DNA from: Sthenelais limicola
Lineage: Eukaryota; Annelida; Polychaeta; Phyllodocida; Sigalionidae
Direction: 5' to 3'
Length of the DNA stretch: 64,000 nucleotides
Assembly (NCBI GenBank): GCA_942159475.1
Contig: OW804097.1
Coordinates: 113,088,582-113,152,581 of the forward strand
Shown: positions 34,215 to 47,125 of the stretch, in pieces
Position numbering within the stretch: position 1 is the first letter of the stretch
How the letters are laid out: every line of letters begins with the position of its first letter
Made by a program: the position numbers and the translations under genes
Notes under the pieces: generated by a model
The model's input: only the letters and a program-made list of their open reading frames with translations
Database searches by the model: none
What the model was told of the DNA's origin: nothing

Positions 34215-36600
34215 AGGGGGGAGGGAGGCAGATGTATGAAAAAGGAAGGAGGGGAACTTTTGCATGTATAATATTGACTGGATGAATTAGCACCCATCAG
34301 TTAAAGCTGCTCATAGGACTGAAGCTATCAATATCCTGTACATGTTTAATGTGAATGATGACCCTTAAGAATATGTTAGATCCGATGGTTAGGATTGAAA
34401 GACCTAATACTGACATACTAAACTTCATAGGTTACCTTTGTGGTTTTAGTATTATATCAATTTATAAAGAAAATTACTAAACTAACTAAAACAATTCAAA
34501 AACATTTCATTGATATTAAAGCATTATCAACATGAATATTTTCCTTTGATTATATTGGATTGAAAATTATCAATCGTGTAATAAATGTCCCTCAGCTATG
34601 GCTCCAATGGCTTTGATGCTTCTTCAAAATATATAATTTTTTCACTTAAAATTCTACAAGATATTTAGTACCTAGAAAAGGTCACAATTCATGTCACATC
34701 TAAAGAAATATGACGTAGCCTGTGTGAATGAACTATAAATTCCAAATACCTTGTGAGAAATATCAAGTTTTGTGTAATGGAATTATGTATAGGATGTGGT
34801 TTCAGAAAATGAACTATCAGCAGCTCTACACAATAATAAATTGCTATGTGTTCTAGGAAAATGAGTCATAAGTCGCAAAAATAGTATTTTACAAATGTCT
34901 TTATCACAAACCAATCAAACCAACAAAACAGAACTACTAATCACCACTTTTCACATATATGTTAAACTCAGGATTACGCAATTTTGTGCCTGAGGATTAT
35001 GAACATATCGTATAATCAGACTTACAACTATTTAAATCTTTTTGAACAACTGTAGTTACTGACCATGTAACAATATTGGTTTAAATTTAAATTGATTATT
35101 TTGAATATATTCTCATTATACATATTATAAAGTGGCAAGGGGCGAGAGATACACACAACAACCTCCGTACTGCACAAACATTATCGGAATGACTGATGGA
35201 CAACAATAGACAGTGCATATAAAATATAAAAATTCAAACTCGCCTTCTCCACATCAATTGAAACATGATTGTGATGATTAATTTTATTTCACTGTATCCT
35301 TATTTAAAGGGGAGGCCTGGAAGAACAGAATTCTGAGGGACGCTTCCCTTTCTGATGTATTTACTGTGATGTCTGAATAAAAATACGATATACATAGTTG
35401 TGATGTCGGTTGGCAGCAAACTAACTGAGTGACTGGTCAAGTGAGGCAGCTAGCCCAGAAGGTGGCGCCATCTGTCCCTTCAAATATACCAGCATATGAC
35501 ATCATATACCTATATATGTATTAAATTGGCAAATAAAATATTTTCAAATCAGATCAAATCAAAGTAATACTTCTAGTTAATCCTGTGAATTGGAATAGTA
35601 AGTTTGAAAAAAATAATCCAGAACACCATAAGAAGTGACTTAGTCACGTCCATCCAACAAAATAATGAATACATTTTTACCGCAGGTGAACTTAGACCAC
35701 TTGATTGCATTGGGTTCACCCCTTGTCACATATGTTACATAATTTGAACACATTTTAATGTCAATAACACCGCTGAAAATAACTGTCCCTGCTTAGATTA
35801 AAACTCTGATTAAGAAAATAAATTTAGAAATACCTTTCACAAGTGAGTTAATATACTTTTAATGACTTTAATGACTACGGGATGTTCTCATAACTTTGAT
35901 TAATGGAATTTATAAATATGACAACTTAGATCATGCAGATCCACGCAGTGCATTTTGTTCGCAGACAACACATGTGATGATGTTTCATGGCCTCGAAATG
36001 TCCGAAGATACTCTGTTAGTAGTCCTCACTGTACTTTGGACCTGATTAGCCCCTCTCACACCTTACAGTAAATTCTGAAGCCTGTTGTGTAGTCATAAAC
36101 TTAAGCATTATTTTTTTAACATCATTAAGCATGAGTATCCTCTCGATGTGGCAGAAGAATAATTCTACAAAGAAATAGATAAGTGTGGTGCTGACGGTGG
36201 GTGGACCTTTCCGGCTTCCGTCGGCTTCATTTGGCTCTTTTTTTTCAGAAAGCTGTATGGTCGGAAGACTACCCAACTGATTCTACCCACTTTTGTTGTG
36301 TACAAGACGATGTAAATTTATTGATTTTGATGCCTTATTGACTGTAACATTGACTGTGAGACTCTGTACTACACTACTGACACCTGCATTGTCTGTTATA
36401 CCTTTATATGAGTTGGGCATGTGAACCCTCTCTGCGCTGGGTTGGACTATCTGTCATGGTGGTCCATCCCCTCTTCATTTGGGCTTGTTCATAATAAAGA
36501 GGAGTTAGCAAGGATAAAGCTGGTTTTGTGTTTGTTCCTAGCATTTAAGTACCATAGTCACTGGAGAGCAGCAGACCAGCAGACACTAAATAAGTATTGG
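34215..36600. other. Intergenic stretch, 3' flank of the J-Death-NACHT gene
   Basis: The first 370 bases are probably 3' UTR. Bases 34852-34884 are an isolated end of the family B MITE (ggaaaatgagtcataagtcg). Otherwise no exon, RNA gene or element end was recognised. Confidence 0.5.
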
Positions 36601-36690
36601 TATAAAAATCTGATGAAGGGCCCAACCCAGACCGAAACATGTATTGTTGAGTAATCTTCAAATAAATCAACAACTTCAAATAAAATCTGA
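36600..36690 (+). repeat. Retroelement-like tail with hammerhead-type core
   Basis: CTGATGA (36610-36616) and GAAAC (36634-36638) are separated by 17 bases and followed by an A-rich tail with AATAAA near 36661. This pairing is the conserved core of hammerhead ribozymes and also of the 3' ends of several retroelements. Stem II is weak and stem III was not found. Confidence 0.35.
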
Positions 36691-37770
36691 TGGACCTGAT
36701 GGTGTTTATTTGAGAATTTTGTCACTTACTCACCAACCTAGAATTGATAAAGAAAACTAATTATCTATCGTCTCCGCAGTACGATGAGTGCTCATATCAA
36801 AAATCATCCAGTAAAGGATTAATAATCCCTTTTCAATACTTTGATATTGAAAGGTTTGGTAGTTATATCCAGTCCATCATCATAGGTATGTGGATCATGA
36901 CTGGGTCTCTTGTCTTCAGACTCAGGCAGTAACACATAATGTTGCAGCAGTCTGGTCAAGAGAAGAAACATCTTGTTCTTGGCCAATACTTCACCTACAC
37001 ATGCTCTTCGTCCATCTCCAAATGGAAACAGTCTGCAAGAGATGATATCTCACTGGTTCTCATCACCATTTATATCTTTCCTTTTACACTAATTACTAAT
37101 TACTTTTACTCACGCACCATTCCATTCCTTCTATATAGTATAGTAGTAGTACTGCAACTAACAGCCCCTGGCGGAAAATCGTGCACAATGCTAGATAATA
37201 GTCCCCGTGAGCCAGTATATCCTTATCACTAATGGCTGTATAAATTTATGTGTTAAATAAAAAAGATAAAATTATAGAAGGCATGCTGGAGCAGCAGGCC
37301 ACCTGGAGCAGTGTATGAATGCACTCTTTATAGAATTAAGGATTCAAATGAGATTGATATGATAAAAGTTTCTTCAGGATTGTTTCATAAAATACAAAAA
37401 GTGAAGAACTAAATTCAATGATTCAAGGTACCTTTTCTTGTGGGGATGATCACCAGTGACAATCTTGCCATCCTCAATAAATCTCTCCGGTCTGAATTGC
37501 CACGGTTCTTGCCAGTATTCTCGATCATGGTGCAGCTTTCAAAGATTAAAAAGCACCTACTCCATGGCACAAACATAAGAAGGAATATTATATATGGGGC
37601 AGATTGTCAGAATATGTATGTATGCACGGACTTGAATTACAAGTCCGTGATGTATGTAATAGTTTTATTTACATATTTATAAATAGTGACAATACTTGTC
37701 AAATTTCAGGGAAAAGGATTTTAATCCCTCTTTGACTGAACATAGGTCTTCCTGGATTTCGTTTCTTTCC

Positions 37771-38214
37771 TGTACAATTCACTTTCACAAATTCTATCAA
37801 ATAACCCAAATTTAAGACAAAAATGAGCTTTAAATAATATGGCAGAACAGATATTCCAAAACAACACAATACTAGATACACTCAGATCTACATGGCATTC
37901 ATCATTTGCCTAATTTAGCAGAATTTCCTAAACGTGTAGATTTGCCAAATGTACATTATCTGACGATCTGACCCATATGGGTCAGGTTTTCAGAAAATGA
38001 ACAATTCACTTTCACCAATCTTCTCAAATAACCCAAATTTCAAACGAAAGTAAAATTCAAAATACAGTTCAAACTAACCAAACAGATTGCTAGAATCAAT
38101 GCAATGCCGAATATACTCGAACTTACCGAGTATTGACCAAATTGCAGCCTAATTTAGCAGAATTTACTAAATGTGTACAGCTGCCAATTGTACATTTTCT
38201 GAAAATCTCACCCA
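37771..38214. repeat. Two adjacent family A MITEs
   Basis: A copy lacking its left end (37771-37976) abuts a complete copy (37977-38214), sharing the junction acccatatgggtca. Both lie in the gap where the central P450 exons should be. Confidence 0.92.
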
Positions 38215-38583
38215 TATATAACAAAGGCACAGCTCGTTCCATTCTGTCTATGTATGACATGTATTACACTTGATATATTAGTCAAAAGCATACTTGAGTA
38301 CTTACTCAAGGGCTTTTTATATCCCCTGAGAATTCCCGCCAAATCCGAAAGGCCTTTGTTCACTTGTGGGACTGTGAATCCAACTCAAGTCTGCCCTTAT
38401 TATGTAGGGCCTGGTATGAGGACTAGACTTGCACAGGTCTTTAACCTTTGTTGGTGTTGAGACTGGGGTAGTGGGATAGTTTTAGGGGTAGTAAAAAGGG
38501 GATGGGGTTTGAGGGGGTGGTGGGGGGAGTAGTGGTCTAGTAAGAGAAAAGAAATATTTTATCTTTTCTGAAAAATATAAGCG

Positions 38584-38612
38584 GTTTCGGCTGTTTGGCC
38601 TCATCAGGTATT
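38584..38612 (-). repeat. Hammerhead-like core on the minus strand
   Basis: Read on the minus strand, CTGATGA, then GGC, loop, GCC, then GAAAC: a properly paired three-base-pair stem II between the two conserved core strands. Flanking helices I and III were not identified. It may be the tail of a Penelope-like or SINE element. Confidence 0.35.
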
Positions 38613-38810
38613 TTGGTAAGGTGTGCTCTTCCCTCCATTCTTGTGCTGTGTTAGGACTAGGTAGGGGCGGTCAGTAGTCTTGTTTTTGGCTACATTTATT
38701 TTTTATTTATATTTCATATTTGGTTGTTTCATTCGGAAAGTTATATGTTTCATAACTCAAGCCATTCAAAAAGAGTATAGGGTTGGTGAGAGCCTAACCT
38801 CAGGGTTATT

Positions 38811-39015
38811 TTATGTTTTTAATGCTCCTCCCTTGCTAAGACTTAGGATCAGGGAGAGAAGTTCTCTCTTTTCTGGTGTTTAGTTTAGGAAAACAAAATT
38901 GTTTTCCTAAACTAGACACCAGAAATTTTTTCCCCCCCTAAACTAGACACCGGAAAAGAGAGAACTTCTCTCCCTGATCCTAAGTCTTAGCAAGGGAGGA
39001 GAATTAAAAACATAA
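38811..39015. repeat. Long palindromic fold-back element
   Basis: Left arm 38811-38900 (ttatgtttttaatgctcctcc ... ctcttttctggtgtttagtt) pairs with right arm 38935-39015. A second, perfect palindrome (tttaggaaaacaaaattgtt and its mirror) sits at the centre near 38884-38911. In the P450 gap. Confidence 0.9.
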
Positions 39016-39363
39016 CATTATTTAGTTGTTTGATACAACTAAACAACAATACAAGATTGAGTAATTGATATATATAGAACATTGTGATTTAGATACAAAA
39101 GCATATCACTATATATGAACCACTGTCTCACCCTCCCCATACATACTATAAATGGACAATCCTCAAATGCATTCCTCTATTTTGAGTAATTAAGGAAACA
39201 TATTTAGTTAATGAAACTCACATTCAACCAAAGACATGTAATTGTTGACTATTCTTGTATTGAGGCTGAATTTAGCCTCTATTGACAACACAATCACCCT
39301 TAGTACTGTACTGTACTGAAATCTGATTCTATTGTATGTAATTGTTAACTATTCTTTTACTAT

Positions 39364-39487
39364 GTGATTAATTTCTCGAGATTTTGTGTCTGAGGCATTT
39401 GCTTGAAAATAAACCCCAAGGCCCGAAGGGCCGAGGGGTTTATTTTCAAGCAAAAGCCGAAGACACAAAATCGAGGGAATTAATCAC
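39364..39487. repeat. Palindromic MITE-like element
   Basis: GTGATTAATTTCTCGAGATT ... TCGAGGGAATTAATCAC with arms of about 52 bases and a small GC loop (aaggcccgaagggccgag). Near-perfect pairing; no ORF. Confidence 0.9.
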
Positions 39488-41031
39488 TTTAATAGCCGAT
39501 TTTTGGATTCAATAACACTGTTTAAACACATATTAACAAATATTAGGCTTTAAAAAAGGTTGTAGATGTACTTACAGCAGGATGAATTCCAATAATTTAG
39601 CTCCTCAACTCGAATACATGGGTTACTATTTTACATCTGACATGGAAAGGACCGAGTCACAACGCCGCCTTTATAACGTCCAAATTGGCATGTTTTACAC
39701 ATTTAAAACCAATACATTTTAATATTTAGTTTATTTTACCTCTGTCCAACCAATATCACATATGTAAACCTAATGATAACTTCAGAATGTCGGTTACGTC
39801 AGCCGCATTCTCCGTTCCAGAAACAATTTGTAACCGCAGGTGAACTTAGACCTCACAATCTCACAATCTCACAATCTCACCCATAAAGGAGAGTTCTGCT
39901 TAATCTATTCTGACTAATTGTTAAAATGCTCATTAGAAGTTCAAACTGGGTTCTTGCTGGCTAAAACATCTCCTTCTATTATGCAGGAGTCCAAAGAAGT
40001 TTAATGATATGGATCATCCTCTATATAATTTGCATTTGAAATGTATACTCTACCATTGAAGAATGAATTGCAGTTATGCATCGATGTATAATTGGTTTGA
40101 TGTCAAACGGCTCTTGTGATTCAGCAAATATTTCTAGTTCAACCAACATATCTGTTGTTAACTCATTGCATTTCTCCTCTAGTACCATCAGCTATATGCG
40201 AAAAGGTTGAAACCAACAAGTGTTTAAAGCATTTTGTATTTTGAAGCTTTCAAATAAATAAACTCATTTTCATATAAGTTGCTTAAACCAACAGATTGGT
40301 AAAAGTGAGCGCTTTCTATTATATTTTTAAAAGGATTTTGCCATTATGTGTTGCTAAGCAGAATGACAGACATCAATGAAAGTTGTAAGAGCCCTCACTC
40401 AGCTAATTTCAAATTGAACTGATGAAGTGAAAGATTGTAAATGTACCTTGAGTGCTTGCATGGTAACTCTTTTTAACCAGGACCACCTTGGAGATATTGA
40501 GGAACATAATACCCCAGGACCAATTATTGTTTGTACTCTGAACATCTCCAACCTCCCAGCGAAACAATAACCCTGCGTAACTAGAGCTTCATAAATGCTC
40601 TCGTAGTCATTCAGTATGACTACATTGTATCCAAAAAGCTAAAGAAAAGAAAGAATAGTACTATTTGATTTGATTACTTTCAATAGGCATCACATTTTAG
40701 CAATGTTATTCAATGTAAAGCTTACTGTAATTCCTTGTTGAAAGGCTACTATTTGCCAGAAACATTGGAAATAAAGTCACCACTAACACAGAATTCTCAT
40801 CATTTTGCAAAGTCAGATTATATAGTGATACATATTCATCTTACCTTATATTATTTGTATTTAAATGTCCCATTTCATAAAAGTTGTCGACCACAATAAT
40901 AATCATTTAGGAAGAGAATTTTAATCAGATCATTAATTAAAAATGACTCCCCCCCCTCCTACTAATGAAACTCTTGAGGCACAGTAAGCCGTTGCACATT
41001 ATGTTGCAAAAGAATTCGTTGATCATCATAT

Positions 41032-41428
41032 GTAATCTGTTTTAGGAAAATGAGTCATAAGTCGCAAAATATTTTGAGATACCACCATATTTAAAAAGAG
41101 ATCAAGCTGACTCCAATGATATTAAACAGTAGGACATCTAATAAGTATTCCTTTATTTTACGTTTGATATTTTCATTTTTGAAAAAAAAAGTTTGTAATG
41201 TTTCTGGGTGGCTAATTACCCATAAAGTAACTAAATATATTCCATACGAAGGCCTAGAGAACGCAAGGATATATTTAATTCAATGTCCTGAAATTTGTTA
41301 CATGGATTCATATGACTATAAGTGCAAAACCCTCCAAACATCAGAACATCCCAATAAAAAAATCTTGTCATAAAACACTTTGAAAAATATCAATTCTGCG
41401 ACTTGTGACTCATTTTCCTGGAACACAT
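41032..41428. repeat. Family B MITE, complete copy
   Basis: Left TTTAGGAAAATGAGTCATAA, right GCGACTTGTGACTCATTTTC then CTGGAACAC. It lies in the first intron of the P450 gene. Confidence 0.9.
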
Positions 41429-42727
41429 CACATATCACAACTTAGTTTGTTGCGATTTCTACAGAGTGACGTCACTGATGTGAGGGCGTTATTAATGTTT
41501 TACTTTCATCTAAGAGCTTAAATGTTATCAGATTTAAGCTCTTTGGTTTCATGGAGTCCTAAACATTGTCGGGGAAAATCTTAGAAGGTAATCTCACTAT
41601 TTAGATATGGTAATTGTGATATAAAAATGGAATGCAACTAGTGGTCACTGTATTTATCATTGCTCATGGCTTTGAATTCAACACTCCTGATGATACATAT
41701 TTGCTATTTGAGAACAACTAATCTATGCATTCCATCTAATTCTTTTTTTTTATTCATTTGGGGCCTATATAATATTTAATCAGATTACATACACAAGAAT
41801 GCTGTATCCTCCATGGATGTTTTTTTACACGTTGCCTTATAAAGCTATAAGCTTAAATTTGAACAATGAAGGTAAGTTAAGTTAAGAGGACAAAATAGAG
41901 CTATCTTCACCTTGCAGTAGACTATGTTTCCATGTTTAGCTGCCCACCTATCTGCACAAAACTGCATTCCCCGTTTGTCAATTTTATAAGCAACTCCTAG
42001 AAATGGTAGGCCTTTTGGTCCTGGTGGTAACTTTAACCTGGCGTTGAAACACCACTTGGTAATGATAGCTATGACAAGACATATTATGAGGATTCCAATT
42101 GTTATGTCCATTTTCAAAGTAGTTGATATATCCAGATTTTGCCAAAGCAGTTGATATATCTTTTGGTTGGAAGAATGGGTTCTAACCATTCCCTAGGTAT
42201 CTGCCCTCAATTGAAGTCAGTGCTCTAGATAGATTGGTGCAAAACCTATTCATTCTCCGTCAATCAGTGGTGCAAACCTACTCATTCTCCCCCAACCAGT
42301 GGTGCAAAACCTATTCATTCTCCCTCAACCAGTAGGAGCTGTCATTATGTAGGATATTGTATTGCTGGGGTGTGGTATTCCTGAGATTTTTCATTTTTGT
42401 TGGAAACATATCTTATTCAAGGTACCTGCCCTCTTGCCTCACAACATTCTAACACTCTTGTGCAAGCAACAACTGTACAGGTATATAAGTTCCTATTTAA
42501 TGCGTTAAGTTAAACCACCTTTTAAAAACATTTGGGGAGGGTTTCTGATTTTCTATAATCCTATTAAGGTGGAAGGGCTAGAAAAAGCTAAGAGATTTAG
42601 ATATTTCTAAGAATAGTTACCATAGCCATCAAGTATTTGTCAACTTTGTCATTCCATCTGCAACTAGAATTAGTAAAAACAGCAATTCCTTGTCAAATAC
42701 CATACACTCAGAAACATATAGTATTTA

Positions 42728-43006
42728 TCAATCTATAAATTTAGCAATATTAACATAGTACTGAGCAGAGATAGTCTGATGTCCTGATCTATCATTGTTA
42801 AATAATTTATATCTGATTGCCCTGTCATGCGGTAAAAATGCTTTCATAAACAACATTTCATCATCGTTTTTCTCAATTTCTATCATCTGCGGGTTGTAAG
42901 TCACAATCACTTTCCCTTCACTATCATTTTCATAGATTCTGAAGGCTTCTTTTCTATTAAGGAATTCACATTTGTCATATATGAAGCTATTAACCATTAG
43001 GTGCAT
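42728..43006 (-). other. Unassigned 92-codon open frame
   Basis: Minus-strand frame with ordinary amino-acid use, e.g. NRKEAFRIYENDSEGKVIV and DEMLFMKAFLPHDRAIRYK. It may be a piece of a larger exon or a remnant of a mobile-element protein. I do not recognise it. It lies upstream of the P450 start but is not joined to it. Confidence 0.3.
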
Positions 43007-43248
43007 ATACCATTAGGTGCATAATTCATTGATATTCAGATCAGATTTTATCTGTTTAGTTTATTCAAATTATTTATGACAAAACGAAATTGTTAGGGAG
43101 CAACTAAAGTTCAGCAATATTCTATCTAAACATATATTCTATCTAGTCCCTAAATGGCTTGACCGTAAGACAAAATATGTCATGCTCCACATACATCATA
43201 TACATGTATAAATAACTTTATTTCCATTTGCATACAATAACAGTTCAT

Positions 43249-43483
43249 ATGGGTCAGATTTTCAGAAAATGTACAATTTAACTTTGCCAATCTTCTCAAA
43301 TAACCCAAATTTCAGACGAAAATAAAGTTCAAAATTCAACCTAACCTAACAGATTGATAGAATCAATGCAATTCCGAATATACTCGAATTTACCAAGTAT
43401 TGGCCAAATTGCAGCCTAATTAAGCAGAATTTACTAAATGTGTACAGCTGCCAATTGTACATTTTGTGAAAATCTGACCCCTA
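43249..43483. repeat. Family A MITE, complete copy
   Basis: ATGGGTCAGATTTTCAGAAA ... TTGTGAAAATCTGACCCCTA; first-subfamily interior (gccgaatatactcgaattta type). Confidence 0.93.
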
Positions 43484-44909
43484 TATACGTGGAAATGGGT
43501 GTCTGTACTGTGTCCTTGCAGCAGAGGAATTAAATCTGGGCTCATGTAATACATACATGTATACGGTCAGTTCTCACAATACGGGTCCACAGGCCTTCCC
43601 AATCTTTCTTGGGTTATATATCAATAGGGGCTGATAGTTTTCAAATAAAGGTTATATTAAGAGATGCAGCGCTGATAGCGCTTTCTTGGGAAGTATTATT
43701 TTGTGTGTCTAGAATAAATAATAAATAATTTATGGGCAATAAACATGCTAAAATCGCTCATTTTTCAAAGTAAATAAATAATATATCAAATCTGATGAAG
43801 TCCAGGTCATATAGCAGTCAACATAATTACATTTTCTATTTGTAATTACACCCCTATCTGTTGAGCATGTACCCAGACCAATATGTTCATGAATAATATT
43901 GTACTTCTACTTCTATTTTGTCACGATCCATAATACCATTATATAAGGTTACGTAATATCACCTAATGATATGTTATAAATTACCAAATATTATTATAAG
44001 GGTACATTGAATTATGAATAATATATTAATTATGTAAGGTGACTAGGGCAAGTCTAGTCTATATCAGGTAGTTCGTGGAATACTCCATAGGAGGTCACCG
44101 TGACCCACCTACGGGTTCAACCCAACTCTAGGGTACCTGATTGGTCAGCCACTAGATTATTTACCTAGCTCTACCTTCACATTATATCTGGAGAATAGTA
44201 GTTGTATCAATTTGTCTTTTTGTGAATCTTGTATGTTGCGTTCCATTGCCTTTTTTATGAGCTCATCTAGGTATGAAGAATGAATATTTATTCCTTACTA
44301 TTATGCCCATGTTCCCAAAGAGTATGATTGAGTTAAATACACCTGTTTAGCTGTTAACCTAACAGGCGTCACATGATACATTTGCTATCATTACTGGTTA
44401 CTATCAGTAACATAGTTGTTATTATTATTATTGTAATCATCATCATTTTATTGTATAATTATCATTTTATTGTATAATGGGGGTCACCAAAACATAACCA
44501 GCCTAGGTGTCAAAAAACCAGGCAAACCAAACGAAAAGGTACTATTCTGTACCCCAAAACACCTATAAACAAGGTCCAACAGATCTGATATATGTACTGT
44601 GACAGATTCAGTAATATATTATGTATTCATGTTATATAATTTGTATCTTGTATTAATCTAACTATTACCCTATATTTAAACTCTTGTGTAGTTCTCTATA
44701 AGCCTTCTTATATTTTCCTCTCCAAAAAGGTAACAGCCAAGTTGGTTCGATACAATTAAATACTTTGTTTAGGCACCTTTAAACATTTAAATATGAAGCA
44801 ATAAAATTAAGTTTTAACCCATAACACACATAAATGTACTTAGACATTAACACACAGAAGAATTGGCAGGTGTGTACATAAGCTGACAATGTTCACCTAA
44901 TATTTTTCT
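43484..44909. other. Gene-free AT-rich stretch
   Basis: No exon recognised. 44092-44106 reads aggtcaccgtgaccc, close to an inverted AGGTCA repeat with three-base spacing; it is probably chance. Confidence 0.5.
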
Positions 44910-45085
44910 AAAAAGAGGGAGAGGAAAGAGAGACAAGGAGGGAATAAGACAGAGGGAGAGGGAGAGGGAGTTGATAGAAGAGAAGGAAGGGAGGGAGGGA
45001 AGAGAAGGGGGAGGGGAAGAGAGGAAAGAGAAGAGGGAGGGGGAGAAGGGAGAGGAGAGGGAGGGATAGTAGGAGGGAGAGACAA
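44910..45085. repeat. GA-rich (homopurine) tract
   Basis: About 175 bases almost entirely A and G on the plus strand, made of gggaga / gagagg units. Minus-strand Ser/Leu/Pro frames across it are artefacts. It resembles the inverted form of the CT-rich tract at 14152. Confidence 0.9.
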
Positions 45086-45929
45086 CAACCTTTGCATATA
45101 ATGTATCTCATTTCTCAACTTGCCCCTTTAAGTTACACCTAAACGCCATCCACTCCCCCTCCCAGCCATTACCAGCCCACTGATCTCATCTGCTGATATC
45201 AGAATCAACAACAGTTTCTCAACACTGATATCCAGGACGGGAGGACCCAATATCCTATCAATGATTGACAGAAGTCTCCCCAATCGTATAAGATTGATTT
45301 TTATCTACATCAATCTAAATATATAAAACTCCAAACAACCACTAAAGTTCCCAGGAAAACGTTCATTTAAACATCAAGATTCTCCTAATTCTGGCTAAAT
45401 AATTGTGAAGCCCATATGAACATATATAATCTCATGAGCATTCCTAGTATATCATTATCAATTTGAGTATTTTAGATGAATAAACAATCCTTGTTAGTGC
45501 ACTTCCGATTGAGGTTAAGTTTAAAAGGAAAATATCGATGTTTAAAATAATTGAAATTTTGAGTTAAACTATGAAGTTTATGTGAAAATAAGTATGCTTA
45601 AGTAACTGACAGTGCTATGTCTAAAAGACTCAGGATCTTATGTTTTGCTTACCTCTTTTATGTATAACCTTTGGCAGCTTAATGAATAATGAATGACATA
45701 AGATGAACGTTTAGTTTCTGTAGGCTCAATAATCCTTTTTCACTCTTCTACTATTTACTATATCCTTGTTATGCAATCTTATACTTATATAATCAGAGGA
45801 AAAGGTTGAATAATCAAAATTTGGTTGTGACAAGATGGAGAAGATATACTATGGGGCACATGTTTCAGTTAAAATTCTTTTCAAAAAATATTATTGCAAA
45901 TAACTAATGTAAACCCATTATTACACCAT
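45086..45929. other. Gene-free AT-rich stretch
   Basis: Nothing recognised beyond ordinary AT-rich sequence. Confidence 0.5.
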
Positions 45930-46225
45930 GCAGTTGGCACTGACGGAATTCCCCACCAAGGGCTACCTCCAATATGCGGTTGACATGACTCATTTACTCA
46001 GATTACACAGATATTATTGTGTTGGCACCCATCAGTGAATGTGTGTATTTTCTCCTTCATGGCTGCCTGTCCAATCGTCGTAGCAGGCAGGACAATGTAT
46101 TCATGGACTTTAGCATTGGATTTCTCACCAGGAAACAGTGAAACGATTAGAAAACAACAGGAAATGATATTTGCAAAGCCTTAACTTAAGTTTATTAAGA
46201 CTGACAGTGGTCGGTACAGAAAGAA
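45930..46225. repeat. Diverged repeat, first copy (partner 47244-47385)
   Basis: Shared with 47244-47385: tattgtgttggcacccatca, cagtgaatg, aatgtattca.ggactttagc, and caaagcct.aact.aagttta followed by gactgacagtggtcgg. On the minus strand both copies have a short similar frame (V-H-E-Y-I / V-F-E-Y-I ... D-G-C-Q / V-G-C-Q), so they may be remnants of one coding element. Confidence 0.55.
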
Positions 46226-47125
46226 ACTATTAGTCTAGACAGCTGGCATCCATTCGCCTATGTTTACATAGCGTAGCTATAACATAGAACATTTCGAATG
46301 ATGCCCATAAATCGGGTCTCTCGTATAATACTAGGGCCCGTCAAGGGGATATGTGTTTTCCGATGTATATTCCCCGTAAAACCACGCTATTATCACTCTC
46401 TATCGATATCAGTGATACCACTCTACAACTTGGACCGAAGGAATTGTTTCATAAGGCCATATTTAGAAAAGAAACAAAAAATAAGGTTACCGATTTCCGT
46501 CTTGTTTCTAGGGGGGTCACGAACATTGCCAAATAAGTACCAATCAACACACTACCGTTGGTCAGGCTCAACAGAGCCTGAACAACGCTTGTCAACAAAA
46601 CAATCAACAGTTTTGTGCGAGAGGGTGGGTGGGGGGTGGGGAGGCTATAGATCCTGAGCACAATAATCTTACTAAACTAACCAGCCAAACAGTTACACAG
46701 TACACCACCTTGGCGATATACTTCTGGATCAGGATTTTTCATGCCCAGCTGATTGGTTCTAAACATTATATATGCGGTGATGGCGTAGACTATTATTTAG
46801 TATCATGGTGAGATATTTCACCATATTTCCACCAAAAGGAACATTGTAAGAGTTAAATCAGTTCATGAACTATTGTTTGTGATCGTTTTTGAAGTCCACA
46901 TGAATCATTATCGATGATTATTCGGATATTAGACCCAGTTTGGTCAGATTCTGGGGTGTATTTTTGTAACAATAGACCATGGCAATCACTTCCGCCAACT
47001 TTTGGTAAGGAATAGGGGTTATAGACATCGAAAGAACTGGTAAATAAAAGGTCTAGAGGTTGGTGAATCTTTTTTCTTAATAGCCCTCAGTTGAATCTTG
47101 TCTCATTCATTAAGCTGCCAAAGCA
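46226..47125. other. Gene-free stretch
   Basis: Overlapping short frames at 46298-46661 on both strands have no domain or splice support. Nothing else recognised. Confidence 0.45.

Larger units (their letters stand above)
36819..42111 (-). pseudogene. CYP2-like cytochrome P450, central exons missing
   Basis: Five minus-strand exons are clear. 42111-41911: ATG, membrane anchor (IGILIICLVIAIITKWC) and hinge LPPGPKGLPFLG. 40638-40447: GYNVVILNDYESIYEALVTQ and FAGRLEMF. 40191-40054: LEEKCNELTTDML, EPFDIKPIIHRC. 37535-37432: LHHDREYWQEPWQFRPERFI, the PERF region. 37032-36819: heme loop FPFGDGRRACVGE with the ligand Cys, then the C-terminus to TAA. The first three exons are phase 0; the last junction is phase 2. 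These exons give about 283 residues instead of about 490: the I helix (A/G-G-x-D/E-T) and the K-helix ExxR are absent between 40053 and 37536, where MITEs and palindromes lie. Microsomal monooxygenase by family; probably inactive unless the missing exons were lost in assembly. Confidence 0.82.

Noticed and set aside
44897..45118. Minus-strand Ser/Leu/Pro frames
   Set aside because: Artefacts of the homopurine tract.
46298..46661. Overlapping frames on both strands
   Set aside because: No domain, splice or conservation evidence visible; composition ordinary for non-coding DNA here.
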